A stretch of 64,000 bases of DNA from Leuconostoc suionicum (GCF_001891125.1 NZ_CP015247.1:1010501-1074500); one strand, 5' to 3'; counted from the stretch's first letter, positions 32,618-42,334 are shown. Translations and numbers: made by a program. The notes: a model not told the origin generated them from the sequence alone.

Positions 32618-34360
32618 TTTACCATTAATACTCGGTTTAATGAGCGGAATTGGTACAGCCACAGTCAATGATACGTCAGGTACTAAAGAAAAAAACATTG
32701 TCACACAATTATGGCAAGGAAATTCCACAGACTTACACTATTTAGCAAGAGATAATTTTGACTTGAGCAAATATAAAGATGACGACCGTGTATTCAAGGA
32801 TGCAAAAACAAAAATTCAAGGTTCTGACTACCATTCAGTCATGAGTGATGCTGGATATACAGACGGTTTAAGCGACGCTCAAAAATCAGTATTCACCAAG
32901 AAAATTGGTGGCAACGGCACCATGGTTGATATTACCGGTGACTCACTTGTTCTGGGTAAGACATTTGCGGATGATTATCCAGTTATGAAAACTAATTGGT
33001 TAGGCATTATTGGTGGTGAAATAGTCTTTATTATCGTCGTAGCCGGTGCGATTGTGCGTTTGCTGTCCTCAGTCTATAAAATGGCTTTTATGGCAGGTTC
33101 AATTGTGTACTTTGGCCTAAGAGATGGCACACAAGGCAAACGTGTCCAACAAGTTCTGGGAATGATTGAGGGACAAATAACAGGTATTGTCATGATGCCA
33201 ATTTCATTAATTTTCTTCTTTGCCTGGGTAGAATTTGCCTTTAATACCATTAATGGTTTAGGTCTAGATATGTGGCCATTTACCATCCTGTCAATTGCCG
33301 CTCTGTTAGCTGGTGGTAAAGGGCTCGCAGGTGGCTTTGAAATGATTGAACAATGGACTGGTGTTCGCTCAGGTCATAATCCTGTTGCTTCGATGATGTT
33401 AGCCAATCAAGCTGCTCACATGGTAGGTGGCGCCACAAGGGTTGCCAAGAAAAATATTGGCAAGGGTCTCAACGCAATTTCACCAGAACAGAAAAAGAAG
33501 AATCGTGAACTAGGTAAGAAGATTGCCAACTCGGGTGGCAATCAAGGCTTAGATAATAGTAAAGCACTGGCTGATCATAGCTTAAATGATACTGGTGTCG
33601 ATACATCCGCACAAGCCACAGGTAAGGCGGCAAAGGCGGCTGAGGTAGCAGGACGTACAGTCGGAGCAATGAAACATCCAGGTAGTTTATTGAAAAACAC
33701 TGGTCGTGCGGCTGGTGATAAAGTTAAAGATGGCGTGAATAAAGCCGTTGGCAATGTCAAAGATTATGCTGGTGGTGTTGCCGACAACTTCGCAGGTGGA
33801 CAACAAACCGTTGAAGCCTTTAACAAACGTCATTCACCTATAACACCAAAATCAAACAGCGGTGATACACCATCTTCTTCTCAACCACGCAATGTGCATG
33901 AAGCACTTTCAAAGGCTGTCACAGATTCACCTAATTCTCATCCAAAGGATACAGCTAATAAGTCTCAATCTAACATGAGCCACGCAATGTCTGATGCACA
34001 TCGTGGTTTATCTACTAGAACTAATTCACCCAAGTCTAGCGCTGGTAATTCAACTAAGCCAATTGTGAGTGGTGGAACAGTTGTTCAACCTAAGGGAGTT
34101 GGTGCAACGCCAGCAACCATGTCACGTCCAAACACCCCACGTTTGAGCGGTACATTGCCTGGCAAAAAGTCGGTGAATCAACCGTTGACAGCAGCGCAAC
34201 AAAAAGAAAAGGATCGCGCCTGGGCTGAGAGTGTTATTGCAAAACAAAAAGCGAAAATGCAGAATCAACAAAGCGTATCAAGTAAAGAGGACAAGTGAAA
34301 CTTTTAATTTGTAGGCTGATACGGTAACATTAACAGTAGTTGATTTTAGGGAGTATACTG

Positions 34361-34864
34361 ATGGAGAAAATTAAGCTAAATAAAATTTGGATTACAATTG
34401 TGGTGATTGGAATTATCGTTATCGGAATTTTGTTAGCCATGTTGAACCAACAAAAACAAAACAGTCCTGAGGCACAATCATCAAGTTACGTGTCAAGTGC
34501 TAAGGCTTCATCCGCCTCAACCTCAATTCAGGACAAGAACAATGAAAAAGCTTATGCTAAAAAAGCTGCTAAAATGAAAGGCCATGTTTATTCTGACTAT
34601 TTTACATCTTGGTCTAAACAAGACTTTAAAAATTGGGCCAATGAATATCTAGCAAAACCAGAATCTGAAAGACACCAAGACGGCGTGAAGGAGAGTTTTG
34701 GAACTTCAACTAGTTGGGAAAACAGCGATACTAATATGACATACCCACTAGATAAAATTGCAAATCAAATTCAAACTGACGGGGTAGCAACGAATTACTA
34801 CGACACAGTTAAAGAATTTAACAAGGCCAACCCTGGATTCAATCCTGATGATATAAAGAAATAG
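34361..34864 (+). CDS. Membrane-anchored conjugation operon protein, 167 aa
   Basis: ATG 34361 is behind AGGGAG (34349-34354). One N-terminal membrane helix (IWITIVVIGIIVIGILLAML) has no lipobox cysteine after it. A Ser/Ala-rich linker (SSSYVSSAKASSASTS) and a soluble domain outside the cell follow. It is the last gene of the first conjugation unit, with a terminator directly after. No family is recognised. Confidence 0.75.
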   Translation: MEKIKLNKIWITIVVIGIIVIGILLAMLNQQKQNSPEAQSSSYVSSAKASSASTSIQDKNNEKAYAKKAAKMKGHVYSDYFTSWSKQDFKNWANEYLAKPESERHQDGVKESFGTSTSWENSDTNMTYPLDKIANQIQTDGVATNYYDTVKEFNKANPGFNPDDIKK

Positions 34865-34868
34865 CAAA

Positions 34869-34905
34869 AAGGCAGTGATTACTTAAGAATCACTGCCTTT
34901 TGTTT
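34869..34905. terminator. Terminator between the conjugation unit and par
   Basis: AAGGCAGTGATT (34869-34880) pairs perfectly with AATCACTGCCTT (34888-34899), with a T-rich tail. The convergent partition operon ends at 34915, so it may serve both directions. Confidence 0.88.
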
Positions 34906-34914
34906 TGTCCTAAA

Positions 34915-35196
34915 TTATTTTGATTGATTTAAAACTTGCTCAAGCACTAAATCCACAAAGGCGCTTGATGAGCGAAATCCTTGTTTGGTTGCTAATTTCT
35001 CAATGCCTTGTTTTATCTCAGGGCGAATGGTGTAAGTCGTTTGTATTTTACGACTACTATGATTTGAAGAAGGTAACTTAAACCCGTCACCTAACGATAC
35101 CTCTGATTGTGGTTCGTCTCGACTAAAGGCATCTGCCATTTGTTTTTGAGCGCTGGCTTCATCAAACATACGAGGGTCTTTTTTATCGTAATCCAT
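34915..35196 (-). CDS. Ribbon-helix-helix partition protein downstream of ParA
   Basis: The protein has 93 residues. An unstructured acidic N-terminus is followed by a C-terminal part that looks like a ribbon-helix-helix DNA-binding domain (TTYTIRPEIKQGIEKLATKQ, then SSAFVDLVLEQVL). It overlaps parA by one base. Small RHH proteins in this position bind the centromere and stimulate ParA, taking the role of ParB. I found no HTH-type ParB. Confidence 0.8.
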   Translation of the reverse strand: MDYDKKDPRMFDEASAQKQMADAFSRDEPQSEVSLGDGFKLPSSNHSSRKIQTTYTIRPEIKQGIEKLATKQGFRSSSAFVDLVLEQVLNQSK

Positions 35197-35975
35197 TATT
35201 TCACACTTTCTAATAGCTTTTGATAAGCATCATTAATTTGCTGCAAGGTTTTATGGTTGCGCTTGGCTTGTTCTAAATCAAACACTGGGGTTTTAAGCAT
35301 GGTTGAACTATTAAAGACTTCACGCTCATTTAAGACGGCGACAAGGTTCTCAATTTGATCAATAATCTGGCCAAACTCATGACTTGACCGTGTATTGTGC
35401 TTCACACGATTGGCAAGATACAAAACCTTTGCTTCAATTAGGGGCTCTCGTGTACGAATATCAACGGCATCATCACGGAACTCTTTCATCCTTAAATCAA
35501 ATTGTTGTTTTGATTGAATAAAACCATACTCTGAGGGCTCTAGTGGCACCACAACATAATCAGAAACGGCAATCATATTCTTCGTTAACGTCCCAAACTC
35601 TGGATGGGTGTCAATTAGAATATAGTCATAATCTTTGATTTCCTCAAGGTGGTCTTGAAGCCACATCATCATCAGAAAGTTTTTATTATTCTTTGATTGT
35701 AATGTACCTTCTAATTCGTCTAAATGAGGGCTAGCAGGTAACAAACCTAATTGTGGGGTAATTTGTCTAATTTGAGCTAAACCGCCTGTAAAGACGTCAT
35801 ATAGCGTATTTTTATTGGTATAGCTTTCATAGGTAGAGGACAAGTTACCTTGATAGTCTGAATCAATTAACAAGACTTTGTAGCCTTGTCGAATCAGAAA
35901 ACTTGCGAAGTTGAATGTCATCGTTGTTTTACCAACGCCACCTTTTGATGCTGAAAATGTAATTGTTTTACTCAT
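35196..35975 (-). CDS. parA: ParA-type partition ATPase
   Basis: The protein has 259 residues. The deviant Walker A motif is near the N-terminus (FSASKGGVGKTTMTFNFASF), with Walker A' LLIDSDYQGN and Walker B DYILIDTHPEFG. There is no N-terminal helix-turn-helix, so it is a type Ib-like ParA, with autoregulation left to the small RHH partner. It segregates the plasmid at cell division. ATG 35975 follows AAGGAG. Confidence 0.92.
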   Translation of the reverse strand: MSKTITFSASKGGVGKTTMTFNFASFLIRQGYKVLLIDSDYQGNLSSTYESYTNKNTLYDVFTGGLAQIRQITPQLGLLPASPHLDELEGTLQSKNNKNFLMMMWLQDHLEEIKDYDYILIDTHPEFGTLTKNMIAVSDYVVVPLEPSEYGFIQSKQQFDLRMKEFRDDAVDIRTREPLIEAKVLYLANRVKHNTRSSHEFGQIIDQIENLVAVLNEREVFNSSTMLKTPVFDLEQAKRNHKTLQQINDAYQKLLESVK

Positions 35976-36039
35976 GATGAAGCTCCTTAGTTATTTTATC
36001 TGTCAAAACGAAATAACGATGAAACCACCAATCCAGGCA

Positions 36040-36180
36040 TGTGAAACATGTTTACATATATATATTATATCATACGTATAACATGTATATCAATATACTA
36101 TACTTTAATTATAAGTAAAGGTATGTTTGTGTTATAAGATGAATATATGCACATATATCAATATCGTATATAGATTGGAT
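36040..36180. promoter_or_regulatory. AT-rich repeat tract, candidate centromere and par operator
   Basis: The region upstream of parA contains repeated short motifs: ATATCAATAT twice (about 36087 and 36156), TATATCATACGTATA-like palindromes and ACATGT twice. Partition centromeres bound by RHH proteins usually look like this and lie upstream of parA. No gene is present between 35976 and 36346. Confidence 0.5.
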
Positions 36181-36206
36181 ACACAAAAATATAACAAACA
36201 AATCAT

Positions 36207-36236
36207 TGTCTCCTGTTCGTGCAGGGGGCTTTTTCT
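36207..36236 (+). terminator. Weak terminator-like hairpin
   Basis: CTCCTG and CAGGGG (with one wobble) form a short stem around 36210-36227, followed by CTTTTTCTTT. It lies just before promoter box 2 and may insulate it. Confidence 0.4.
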
Positions 36237-36238
36237 TT

Positions 36239-36291
36239 GCCTTAGGAAAAACCATTTACCTTTATGACATTTTTTGAATACCTTGTACACT
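36239..36291 (+). promoter_or_regulatory. Conjugation promoter box 2
   Basis: TAGGAAAAACCATTTAC (36243-36259) is followed by CTTT, -35 ATGACA (36264-36269), a 16-bp spacer and -10 TACACT (36286-36291). It matches boxes 1 and 3. It drives the second conjugation unit starting at 36347. Confidence 0.78.
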
Positions 36292-36346
36292 GACCACAGA
36301 TTGAACTTCAATCCAGGCAAAAATAACTTGTTAAAGGAGAAATTAT

Positions 36347-36676
36347 ATGTATGAACACTTTACCCCAGGCCGCAATATTTGGAAGAAAGTGTCTCGGTGG
36401 ATGTTCTTCACGATGGAACGAATCTTTGTCCTAGTCATTGTTTTTGGGATTACTTACCTGATGATTAAATCATTCTATCCCTACAATATTGGCAAGTATG
36501 GTCTGATTCTAATTATGAGTAATGCGTTACTAGCTGGCTATTTGATTTTACCTAGTCCAAGTAACCCAATGGGTCTCATGTATCAAGAAATCCTACGTGG
36601 CATCTTAAAGTCCAGCAAGCACGCCACAGGTAATCTAACTGCGATTACTGAAAACAAGAAACGAGAGGAAAACTAA
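36347..36676 (+). CDS. Small conjugation membrane protein, 109 aa
   Basis: ATG 36347 follows AAAGGAG. Two hydrophobic segments are seen (FVLVIVFGITYLMIKSFYPY; YGLILIMSNALLAGYLILPS), with a cytoplasmic basic tail. Its position directly before a TrsD-like gene and VirB4 is typical of the VirB3/PrgI-like inner-membrane component in Gram-positive systems. It shares one base with the next gene. Confidence 0.75.
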   Translation: MYEHFTPGRNIWKKVSRWMFFTMERIFVLVIVFGITYLMIKSFYPYNIGKYGLILIMSNALLAGYLILPSPSNPMGLMYQEILRGILKSSKHATGNLTAITENKKREEN

Positions 36677-37329
36677 TGGGAATAAAAGCTAAACAAACTC
36701 AAAAGGGACGGGGTTTAACCGTTGTCAAACAAGCATTAGACAACCGCAAACCAATTCCAATCTACTTTGCTTTACCTTATAAAGATATTTTGAATAAAAA
36801 GGGGCATCCAATTTTATTGGCCGATGACACGTACGCTGACATGCTGAACCTTCCTGGAAAAGATTTGGATTTCCTGAATGCAGAAGGTGATAAGAGTTCT
36901 AACGCCATTATCGCTGATTTTCATCAATTGTTATCAGTTTATGTTGAAGACTTTGATATTTTTGTTAGTCAACTACCTGCTGACACGCGTATCCAGCAAG
37001 CTTCATGGGGACAAGAGTTAGTGAGAGTGGAGAGTCAATTAAATAGTGGTGACCTAGATGATCGTCACTACCAACAATTGTTAGTGATGCGTCAAACTAT
37101 TTTGCAAGAAATTAATATTGAAAAAAATGTGGTCGGTGACATTAAGCACCAAGAATATACCGCTGTGCTCTATGGTAAGACCTTAGCTGCCTTAGATAAA
37201 AACCGCCGTGACTTTATGGCACACGCAGGTATGGCATTTACACCTGAGCCAGTCTCAATTAATCGTAAAAAGATGGTCATGTACCAAATTAACAATCCTG
37301 GGGAAACCTTAGAACTGGAGGAAAAATAA
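36676..37329 (+). CDS. TrsD-like conjugation protein, 217 aa
   Basis: The protein is soluble and precedes the VirB4-like ATPase. It looks like the small TrsD/TraD-type partner often split from, or paired with, VirB4 in staphylococcal and lactococcal systems (KPIPIYFALPYKDILNKKGH; LLSVYVEDFDIFVSQLPADT). No catalytic motif is visible. It begins at ATG 36676, sharing one base with the previous stop, and is followed by virB4 after 2 bp. Confidence 0.7.
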   Translation: MGIKAKQTQKGRGLTVVKQALDNRKPIPIYFALPYKDILNKKGHPILLADDTYADMLNLPGKDLDFLNAEGDKSSNAIIADFHQLLSVYVEDFDIFVSQLPADTRIQQASWGQELVRVESQLNSGDLDDRHYQQLLVMRQTILQEINIEKNVVGDIKHQEYTAVLYGKTLAALDKNRRDFMAHAGMAFTPEPVSINRKKMVMYQINNPGETLELEEK

Positions 37330-37331
37330 GC

Positions 37332-39287
37332 ATGCGCACAAGTTTAAATACAGCAAAACGTTCCGCTCTAAAAGCACGCGGCTATAATTTAGAACTTATT
37401 GAAGAAGTTCAAAACCCTAGTGGCATTGAATTTCACACCACCTACTTTGATGATGGTATGGCAAGTAGTGCCATTATTAACGTCTACGACTATCCCAAAA
37501 ATGAACAATTACAAGGCTGGTTTAAGGAACTCATTAATCACAAGAACACCATTGTAGACATTAAGATTGGGACTGAAAACAAGTTTGAAGTGCAAAAAGC
37601 ACTTGAAACAGCTACTAACACGTTGCGTAGTAAGGCCCGCAGTGAGGTGACCTCACAAGGTGATGCGCTGGAAGCCGAACAAGATGCTGACATTACGCTA
37701 CAAGATTTGAATGAAGCCCGCAATGGTCGTGAAATTTACAAACGTGTCTACGTTAGGTTATTGGTATCAGATGTTTCTCCAGAAGAATTACGTCATCGTG
37801 TTAAAGAAATTCAACAACAGCTTTCTAACTACCGCATGAAAGTCTATCCTTCTGAGCAATTGACACACTTCCAACAGTTTTTTATGCCCGCCATGTCTAT
37901 TGAAAATCAAACGATTAAGGACAAAGGATTTCCAATGAAAGCCTATGCGTTAGCTGGTTCTTATGCTTTCAACCAGACCTTTATCGCACATCCTCGTGGT
38001 TCATACATGGGTTTGACGATGCAACGTGGTGAGGTTATGTATGATCCCAGCTACAACGACCACCGTACGCAGTTAACCGCTTATAACCTAGTTGTGGGTG
38101 GTGAGCGCTCAGGTAAAAGCTCGTTTGCCAAAAAGAACTTGGGTCCATTAGTTTCTCGTGGTGATACAGTTTGGGTATTTGATAAGTCTAATGAATGGCG
38201 TGATCTCGTCAATTATTATTATGGTGTCACTTTGACACTTGATGGCAGTCAAAACATTATCAATTTGATGCAAGTGTTTGGGACAGTCTTAGATGCCAAT
38301 GGTAATGTTGATGTCATTGCTAGCTTCAACCAACACCGCACAAAGGTGATTACTTATTACGCTACGCTTAACCCGCAAGCAAATAAAAAAGAATTAGAAA
38401 TGTTGGGTAACCTGATCACTGATTTCTACGTTGAACGTCGTATGTGGTCATTATCACCAAAAGATAACCCACAAGATCTACGCGTGATTGGGCTACGAAA
38501 TGAAGACTATCCAATTCTCGAAGATTTTCAAACCTTCCTAGAAACCCATAGCATGCTGACGCGCAACATGACACAGCCTGCCGTAGAACGTTTGGATAAC
38601 ATCTTATCGACAATTAGCAGCTTAATACAAAACCATGGCGACATGGTGAATGGTGTAACGACCATGCCTGATCTGTCTGGTGAGCGTTTGATTCGTTTTG
38701 ATACGAGTGGTCTTTCAAGATTAGAAGATGATCTCTACAACGCCCAATACTTTACCATTTTGTCTTTGATGGAAAGCTACATCACGATTAATGGAACTAA
38801 GCAACGTGAGCGCATTAAACGTGGTGAAGTCTCAACTCAGGCCAACAACAATGGTAATCCACCAAAATATTTCTGGTGGATACAGGATGAAGCGGATGAT
38901 ATTTTCAATGCTAAACATTCATTAGGCATTACCTTCGGTGACAACATGATGGCGCAACACGGTAAAGATTTCTTCGGGATGTTTGCTATCTTCCCAGGAC
39001 TCAAAAATGTTGTGCCAACAGGTAATGCATCAGACACTGAGGCTAGTCGTGCCGCATCTTCCTTCTTCGGCCGATTCCCAAAGCAAACGATTGGACGTCT
39101 ATCAAAAACGGATACAACCCGTTTACGTAGTGTGGTGAGTGAAACTAATATCACTGATGGTCAACTACAAGCGCTACAAGGATTAGATCAAGGTGATTTC
39201 TTAATGAACTTGGTGGGTAAGCAATCTACGTTTATGCACGTTGATCTTAATGACTCAGAAATTAATTTGTTTGGTGGAGGACTGTAA
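37332..39287 (+). CDS. VirB4/TrsE-like conjugation ATPase
   Basis: The protein has 651 residues. Walker A is GGERSGKSSFAK (about 256-267) and Walker B is YFWWIQDEADDIFN (about 511-524). VirB4 proteins energise assembly of the type IV secretion channel and pilus. Near the C-terminus are QTIGRLSKTDTTRLRS and a conserved-looking GDFLMNLVGKQ. ATG 37332 has GGAGG upstream. The coupling protein's nucleotide site is degenerate, so this is the one secretion ATPase in the window with a textbook P-loop apart from the Clp-like protein. Confidence 0.92.
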   Translation: MRTSLNTAKRSALKARGYNLELIEEVQNPSGIEFHTTYFDDGMASSAIINVYDYPKNEQLQGWFKELINHKNTIVDIKIGTENKFEVQKALETATNTLRSKARSEVTSQGDALEAEQDADITLQDLNEARNGREIYKRVYVRLLVSDVSPEELRHRVKEIQQQLSNYRMKVYPSEQLTHFQQFFMPAMSIENQTIKDKGFPMKAYALAGSYAFNQTFIAHPRGSYMGLTMQRGEVMYDPSYNDHRTQLTAYNLVVGGERSGKSSFAKKNLGPLVSRGDTVWVFDKSNEWRDLVNYYYGVTLTLDGSQNIINLMQVFGTVLDANGNVDVIASFNQHRTKVITYYATLNPQANKKELEMLGNLITDFYVERRMWSLSPKDNPQDLRVIGLRNEDYPILEDFQTFLETHSMLTRNMTQPAVERLDNILSTISSLIQNHGDMVNGVTTMPDLSGERLIRFDTSGLSRLEDDLYNAQYFTILSLMESYITINGTKQRERIKRGEVSTQANNNGNPPKYFWWIQDEADDIFNAKHSLGITFGDNMMAQHGKDFFGMFAIFPGLKNVVPTGNASDTEASRAASSFFGRFPKQTIGRLSKTDTTRLRSVVSETNITDGQLQALQGLDQGDFLMNLVGKQSTFMHVDLNDSEINLFGGGL

Positions 39288-39288
39288 G

Positions 39289-39483
39289 ATGAAATTGCCA
39301 CATCCATTAAAGAAGGCGCGTGATAACCGTGAAAAAATGAAGCAAGAGGCGCAACAAATCGTTGAAAACTATGACAAAGGTCAAAAGCCTCAACCAGTGG
39401 ATAACAAAATTATTTGGTATGTCATTGGTGGTTTTGTTTTTGTTTTTATTCTCAAAGGCCTCAGCCTTTTAATCGGAGGTTAG
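39289..39483 (+). CDS. Small single-pass conjugation protein, 64 aa
   Basis: ATG 39289 follows GGAGG, one base after the virB4 stop. The N-terminus is cytoplasmic and charged, and one C-terminal helix is present (IIWYVIGGFVFVFILKGLSL). It lies between virB4 and the hydrolase in the operon. No family is recognised. Confidence 0.75.
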   Translation: MKLPHPLKKARDNREKMKQEAQQIVENYDKGQKPQPVDNKIIWYVIGGFVFVFILKGLSLLIGG

Positions 39484-39486
39484 ACC

Positions 39487-40737
39487 ATGTTAGAACGTTG
39501 GATGCAAGATAAGAAGCGCCGTTTGTATGTCATCATCGGCATCATTACCACAGCAATTCTGTCAATATCAGTTATTGCCTTAATGTGTGTCATGGTCTTT
39601 TCAACACAGAATGCCATTTGTTGGAATGATGATACAACCATTGATGATGGTGGCACTTCAATCGGTGGCGATTGGAAAGATCCCAACTCAGCAACGCACA
39701 AAGCCATACAACATGCAATTGACCGTTTTCATAAAGAAATTAAAATGTCGGGCGACAATATCGCTGCTGCAATTGCGATTGGTCTTAGAGAAAGTGGCTT
39801 TAATTCGAAAGCCGTCAATCCGGCTGGCTCGGTAAAAGGCATTTGGCAGTGGGGTGCTGGAGGTATTAACGGAAATCGCTATGGTGACACAGCTGATACA
39901 GTGCAAGCACAAGTTCAACTGGCAATCAATGAATTGCATAGTAGTCATAAAGCAACTCTAATTGGCTTAGCGGCCGCTAACAACATTAACAGTTCAATGG
40001 TGGCTTGGGATACAAAGTTTGAAGGGGTCGGAGAAAATGATCCACAACGAAAAGTCGCCGATACCGCAAAAACTGCCGAAGAAGTCAAAAAGGTTTTCAA
40101 ACTAGATTATGCAGGTGATATTGATGTCTTTGATGGCGGCAACAACGACTCGGGTTCTAGTGATACCTCAAGCGATGCCAATTCAAGTGCTATGTCTGAT
40201 GCCTCATGTGACACAGGGTTGGATACCAACACAGATGGCTTACCAGTTAAAGGAAAATACAACATAACAGGTGGCTATCCAAACTATGCAGGCCTAACAG
40301 GCGCAGAACATTATGGTGTCGATTTTCAAACCGTCAACCACACTATGACTGGTGGTGAAAGTAATGTGTACGCTGTTCATGATGGCACGGTGGTAGCCAA
40401 AAGTTTTGATTCAGTTGGGGGTAATTGGCTAGTGATTAAAGGCACTGACGGGGTGTTTACCTATTATGGTCACGCACCAACTCAGTCAGCCATTGTTGTC
40501 AATACAGGTGATAAGGTTTCTGCTGGTCAACACATTAGTCATGAAGGACAAACTGGTGAAGCAACAGGTATTCACGTTCACTTCGCCGTACAAACAAAAG
40601 ATCAATATAATTGGGCGCCTCAAAGTAAAGGACTCAAATCACCTGGGCTTTATCTCAAGCTACCTGCAAAGGCAGGCACTAACGTTGTTATTCCTAGTGG
40701 GCCATTTGATTCTAGTACAGACAAAACAGATAAATAG
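39487..40737 (+). CDS. Bifunctional cell-wall hydrolase: lysozyme-like plus peptidase M23
   Basis: The protein has 416 residues. It has an N-terminal membrane anchor (VIIGIITTAILSISVIALMC), then a lysozyme/transglycosylase-like domain (AAAIAIGLRESGFNSKAVNP with E102; VKGIWQWG). After a Ser/Asp linker comes an M23 domain with H275 and D279 (EHYGVDF) and HVHF near 363-366. It would open the peptidoglycan locally for the mating channel, like TrsG/VirB1-type proteins. Its place after virB4 is standard for Gram-positive conjugation systems. Confidence 0.9.
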   Translation: MLERWMQDKKRRLYVIIGIITTAILSISVIALMCVMVFSTQNAICWNDDTTIDDGGTSIGGDWKDPNSATHKAIQHAIDRFHKEIKMSGDNIAAAIAIGLRESGFNSKAVNPAGSVKGIWQWGAGGINGNRYGDTADTVQAQVQLAINELHSSHKATLIGLAAANNINSSMVAWDTKFEGVGENDPQRKVADTAKTAEEVKKVFKLDYAGDIDVFDGGNNDSGSSDTSSDANSSAMSDASCDTGLDTNTDGLPVKGKYNITGGYPNYAGLTGAEHYGVDFQTVNHTMTGGESNVYAVHDGTVVAKSFDSVGGNWLVIKGTDGVFTYYGHAPTQSAIVVNTGDKVSAGQHISHEGQTGEATGIHVHFAVQTKDQYNWAPQSKGLKSPGLYLKLPAKAGTNVVIPSGPFDSSTDKTDK

Positions 40738-40749
40738 GAGTATTCAAAT

Positions 40750-41175
40750 ATGAATAAATTAAAGAAATGGAAGATTGCAGTGTTCTCTTTAGCCGTCATT
40801 GCGATATTGACTGCAATTGGTGGGACTTATTATTACAACACGGAAGTGAATGGTTATCCAGATACCAAGAACTTCGCTGACAAGATTGACCAGTTAGATG
40901 CCAGTAGCAAGCAAAGAACAGTCTTAATCTTCCATAAGCCTGGTTGCCCTGACTGTAAGAAAGCGCGTAGCACGATTAAAAAGACGATCAAGACACATCA
41001 AAAGACAATTGATTATGTTGTCATCAACGTCAAGAAGTCTGATGCACAAGCATATCTTGCTAAGTACGGCGTGACACAAGTACCCACAGTTATTGCTTTA
41101 AAAGGTAATCAAGTGATTGACAGTACCGGTTCAAACAACAACGAAACAATTGCCAAAGTGGTCGCGGGAGATTAA
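40750..41175 (+). CDS. Membrane-anchored thioredoxin-like protein
   Basis: The protein has 141 residues. An N-terminal helix anchor (IAVFSLAVIAILTAIGGTYY) is followed by a thioredoxin fold with the active site CPDC (C66-C69) and the cis-proline loop QVPTVIAL. Such proteins in conjugation operons probably form or reduce disulfides in exported components. ATG 40750 follows AGGAG. Confidence 0.88.
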   Translation: MNKLKKWKIAVFSLAVIAILTAIGGTYYYNTEVNGYPDTKNFADKIDQLDASSKQRTVLIFHKPGCPDCKKARSTIKKTIKTHQKTIDYVVINVKKSDAQAYLAKYGVTQVPTVIALKGNQVIDSTGSNNNETIAKVVAGD

Positions 41176-41177
41176 CC

Positions 41178-41735
41178 ATGACAAAATTCAATTTAAAATG
41201 GGTCTACGCGTTTGTGTTAACGCTTGCTTGCCTGTTTTTAGTCCAACAAGGACTTAGCTATCAACGCACGGTCAAGAGTGTGACTATCGTGCATCAAGAA
41301 ATCGAGGCAACAAAAGCTAAGTCAAGTCAGTATAGTGTTCAAGCTAAACAACTTGATAAGGTTAAAACCGCTGATATTCGAGATACGCAAAACATTCAAA
41401 AAATTGGCAATACTTTTCTCAATGAAATGTTTGCCATCTTACCAAAGTTAAATAAGTCAGATGCTAAAAGCAGTGTAGCAACCGATGACGTTGTGTCAGC
41501 TTTTCTAGGGGCAACGTTTGGTGGTGATGTGGATGAAGGTGTGCCAACTTTTCATTTAGAAAGCAATGATATTGTCTATTCCAATGCAGCCGATGGCTCA
41601 GGTCTAGGATTTGGGACGGTTAAATACAATTTAGGCAAAGAGGAAACCAGCACAACACTATTGATGCACATTGAGAATGGCAAAATTACAGAACTCCAAA
41701 CGGGTGCTGTAAAAGATACCTCAGGAGGGAAATAA
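41178..41735 (+). CDS. Membrane-anchored conjugation protein, 185 aa
   Basis: One N-terminal helix (WVYAFVLTLACLFLVQQGLS) is followed by a short helical region and an extracellular domain, perhaps NTF2-like as in Gram-positive TcpC/VirB8-type components (FLNEMFAILPKLNKSDAKSS; LLMHIENGKITELQTG). The family assignment is inference from topology and place. It is cotranscribed, with 2-bp gaps to both neighbours. Confidence 0.7.
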   Translation: MTKFNLKWVYAFVLTLACLFLVQQGLSYQRTVKSVTIVHQEIEATKAKSSQYSVQAKQLDKVKTADIRDTQNIQKIGNTFLNEMFAILPKLNKSDAKSSVATDDVVSAFLGATFGGDVDEGVPTFHLESNDIVYSNAADGSGLGFGTVKYNLGKEETSTTLLMHIENGKITELQTGAVKDTSGGK

Positions 41736-41737
41736 CC

Positions 41738-42334
41738 ATGACAAAAATAAATAAAAAAATAGCCTTATTGTGGGCTATTCCAGTGTTGATGGTGGCTGCT
41801 GGACTGGGCCTTTGGTTAGCTACTCAAGCCGCTGTTAAAACGCATCAAAGTGCCTCAAATGAACTGGCCGTGCAACAAAGCAAACTCATCAACAAGAAAT
41901 CAAAGGTCGGCACGGTACTGGATTCAAAGCAACCTAATGTGTCGGCAGCCTCTGCCTTGCTAGATAAACTATTTACTCTCGATTGGACAATTGTCTCTCA
42001 AAAGGAATTTGATGCCAAAGCCAAACAGATGACACCTTATGTGACTCAGGATGTCGTCAAAAATAGTTTAGACTTCAAGGCTGATCCTGATAAAATGATT
42101 ACACAGACCGGTGTGGTGATGACCTATGGTCACATGGACTTCTTACCCACCTCAGCAAGTGCCAAAGCAGTGAAGGGGAAGGTGATTGTCTTTGTTAAAA
42201 GCCACCTCAAGGACTCGGCAGATGCCACCACACGTTTTGTCTATAATGTCAGCTACAATCCTAAAACAAATCTTGTGACACAACTAGACCGCATCGGAAC
42301 TTATCAATTACATAGTGACAGCAGTGTGTTGTAG
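41738..42334 (+). CDS. Membrane-anchored conjugation protein, 198 aa
   Basis: The topology is like the preceding protein: one N-terminal helix (ALLWAIPVLMVAAGLGLWLA), then an external domain (FTLDWTIVSQKEFDAKAKQM; FVYNVSYNPKTNLVTQLDRI). It may be a VirB8-like domain or a paralogue of its neighbour. It is the last gene of the second conjugation unit. Confidence 0.7.
   Translation: MTKINKKIALLWAIPVLMVAAGLGLWLATQAAVKTHQSASNELAVQQSKLINKKSKVGTVLDSKQPNVSAASALLDKLFTLDWTIVSQKEFDAKAKQMTPYVTQDVVKNSLDFKADPDKMITQTGVVMTYGHMDFLPTSASAKAVKGKVIVFVKSHLKDSADATTRFVYNVSYNPKTNLVTQLDRIGTYQLHSDSSVL

Larger units (their letters stand above)
31151..34298 (+). pseudogene. VirB6/TrbL-like channel protein gene split by IS1070 copy 2
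   Basis: The gene begins at 31151 (4-bp overlap with the coupling protein) and ends at 34298. IS1070 sits after codon 145 with the duplication TTTA at 31582-31585 and 32618-32621. Removing the element and one TTTA restores one frame of 703 codons (...GVISAL joined to PLILGLMSG...). The protein has several membrane helices (LPHIFLTLIMLFMHSIALIF; NWLGIIGGEIVFIIVVAGAI; LIFFFAWVEFAFNTINGL) and a long hydrophilic Ser/Thr/Gly-rich tail, as in VirB6/TrbL-type conjugation proteins. A 552-codon fragment could restart at ATG 32640 but lacks the first helices. Transfer should be reduced or abolished. Confidence 0.9.
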
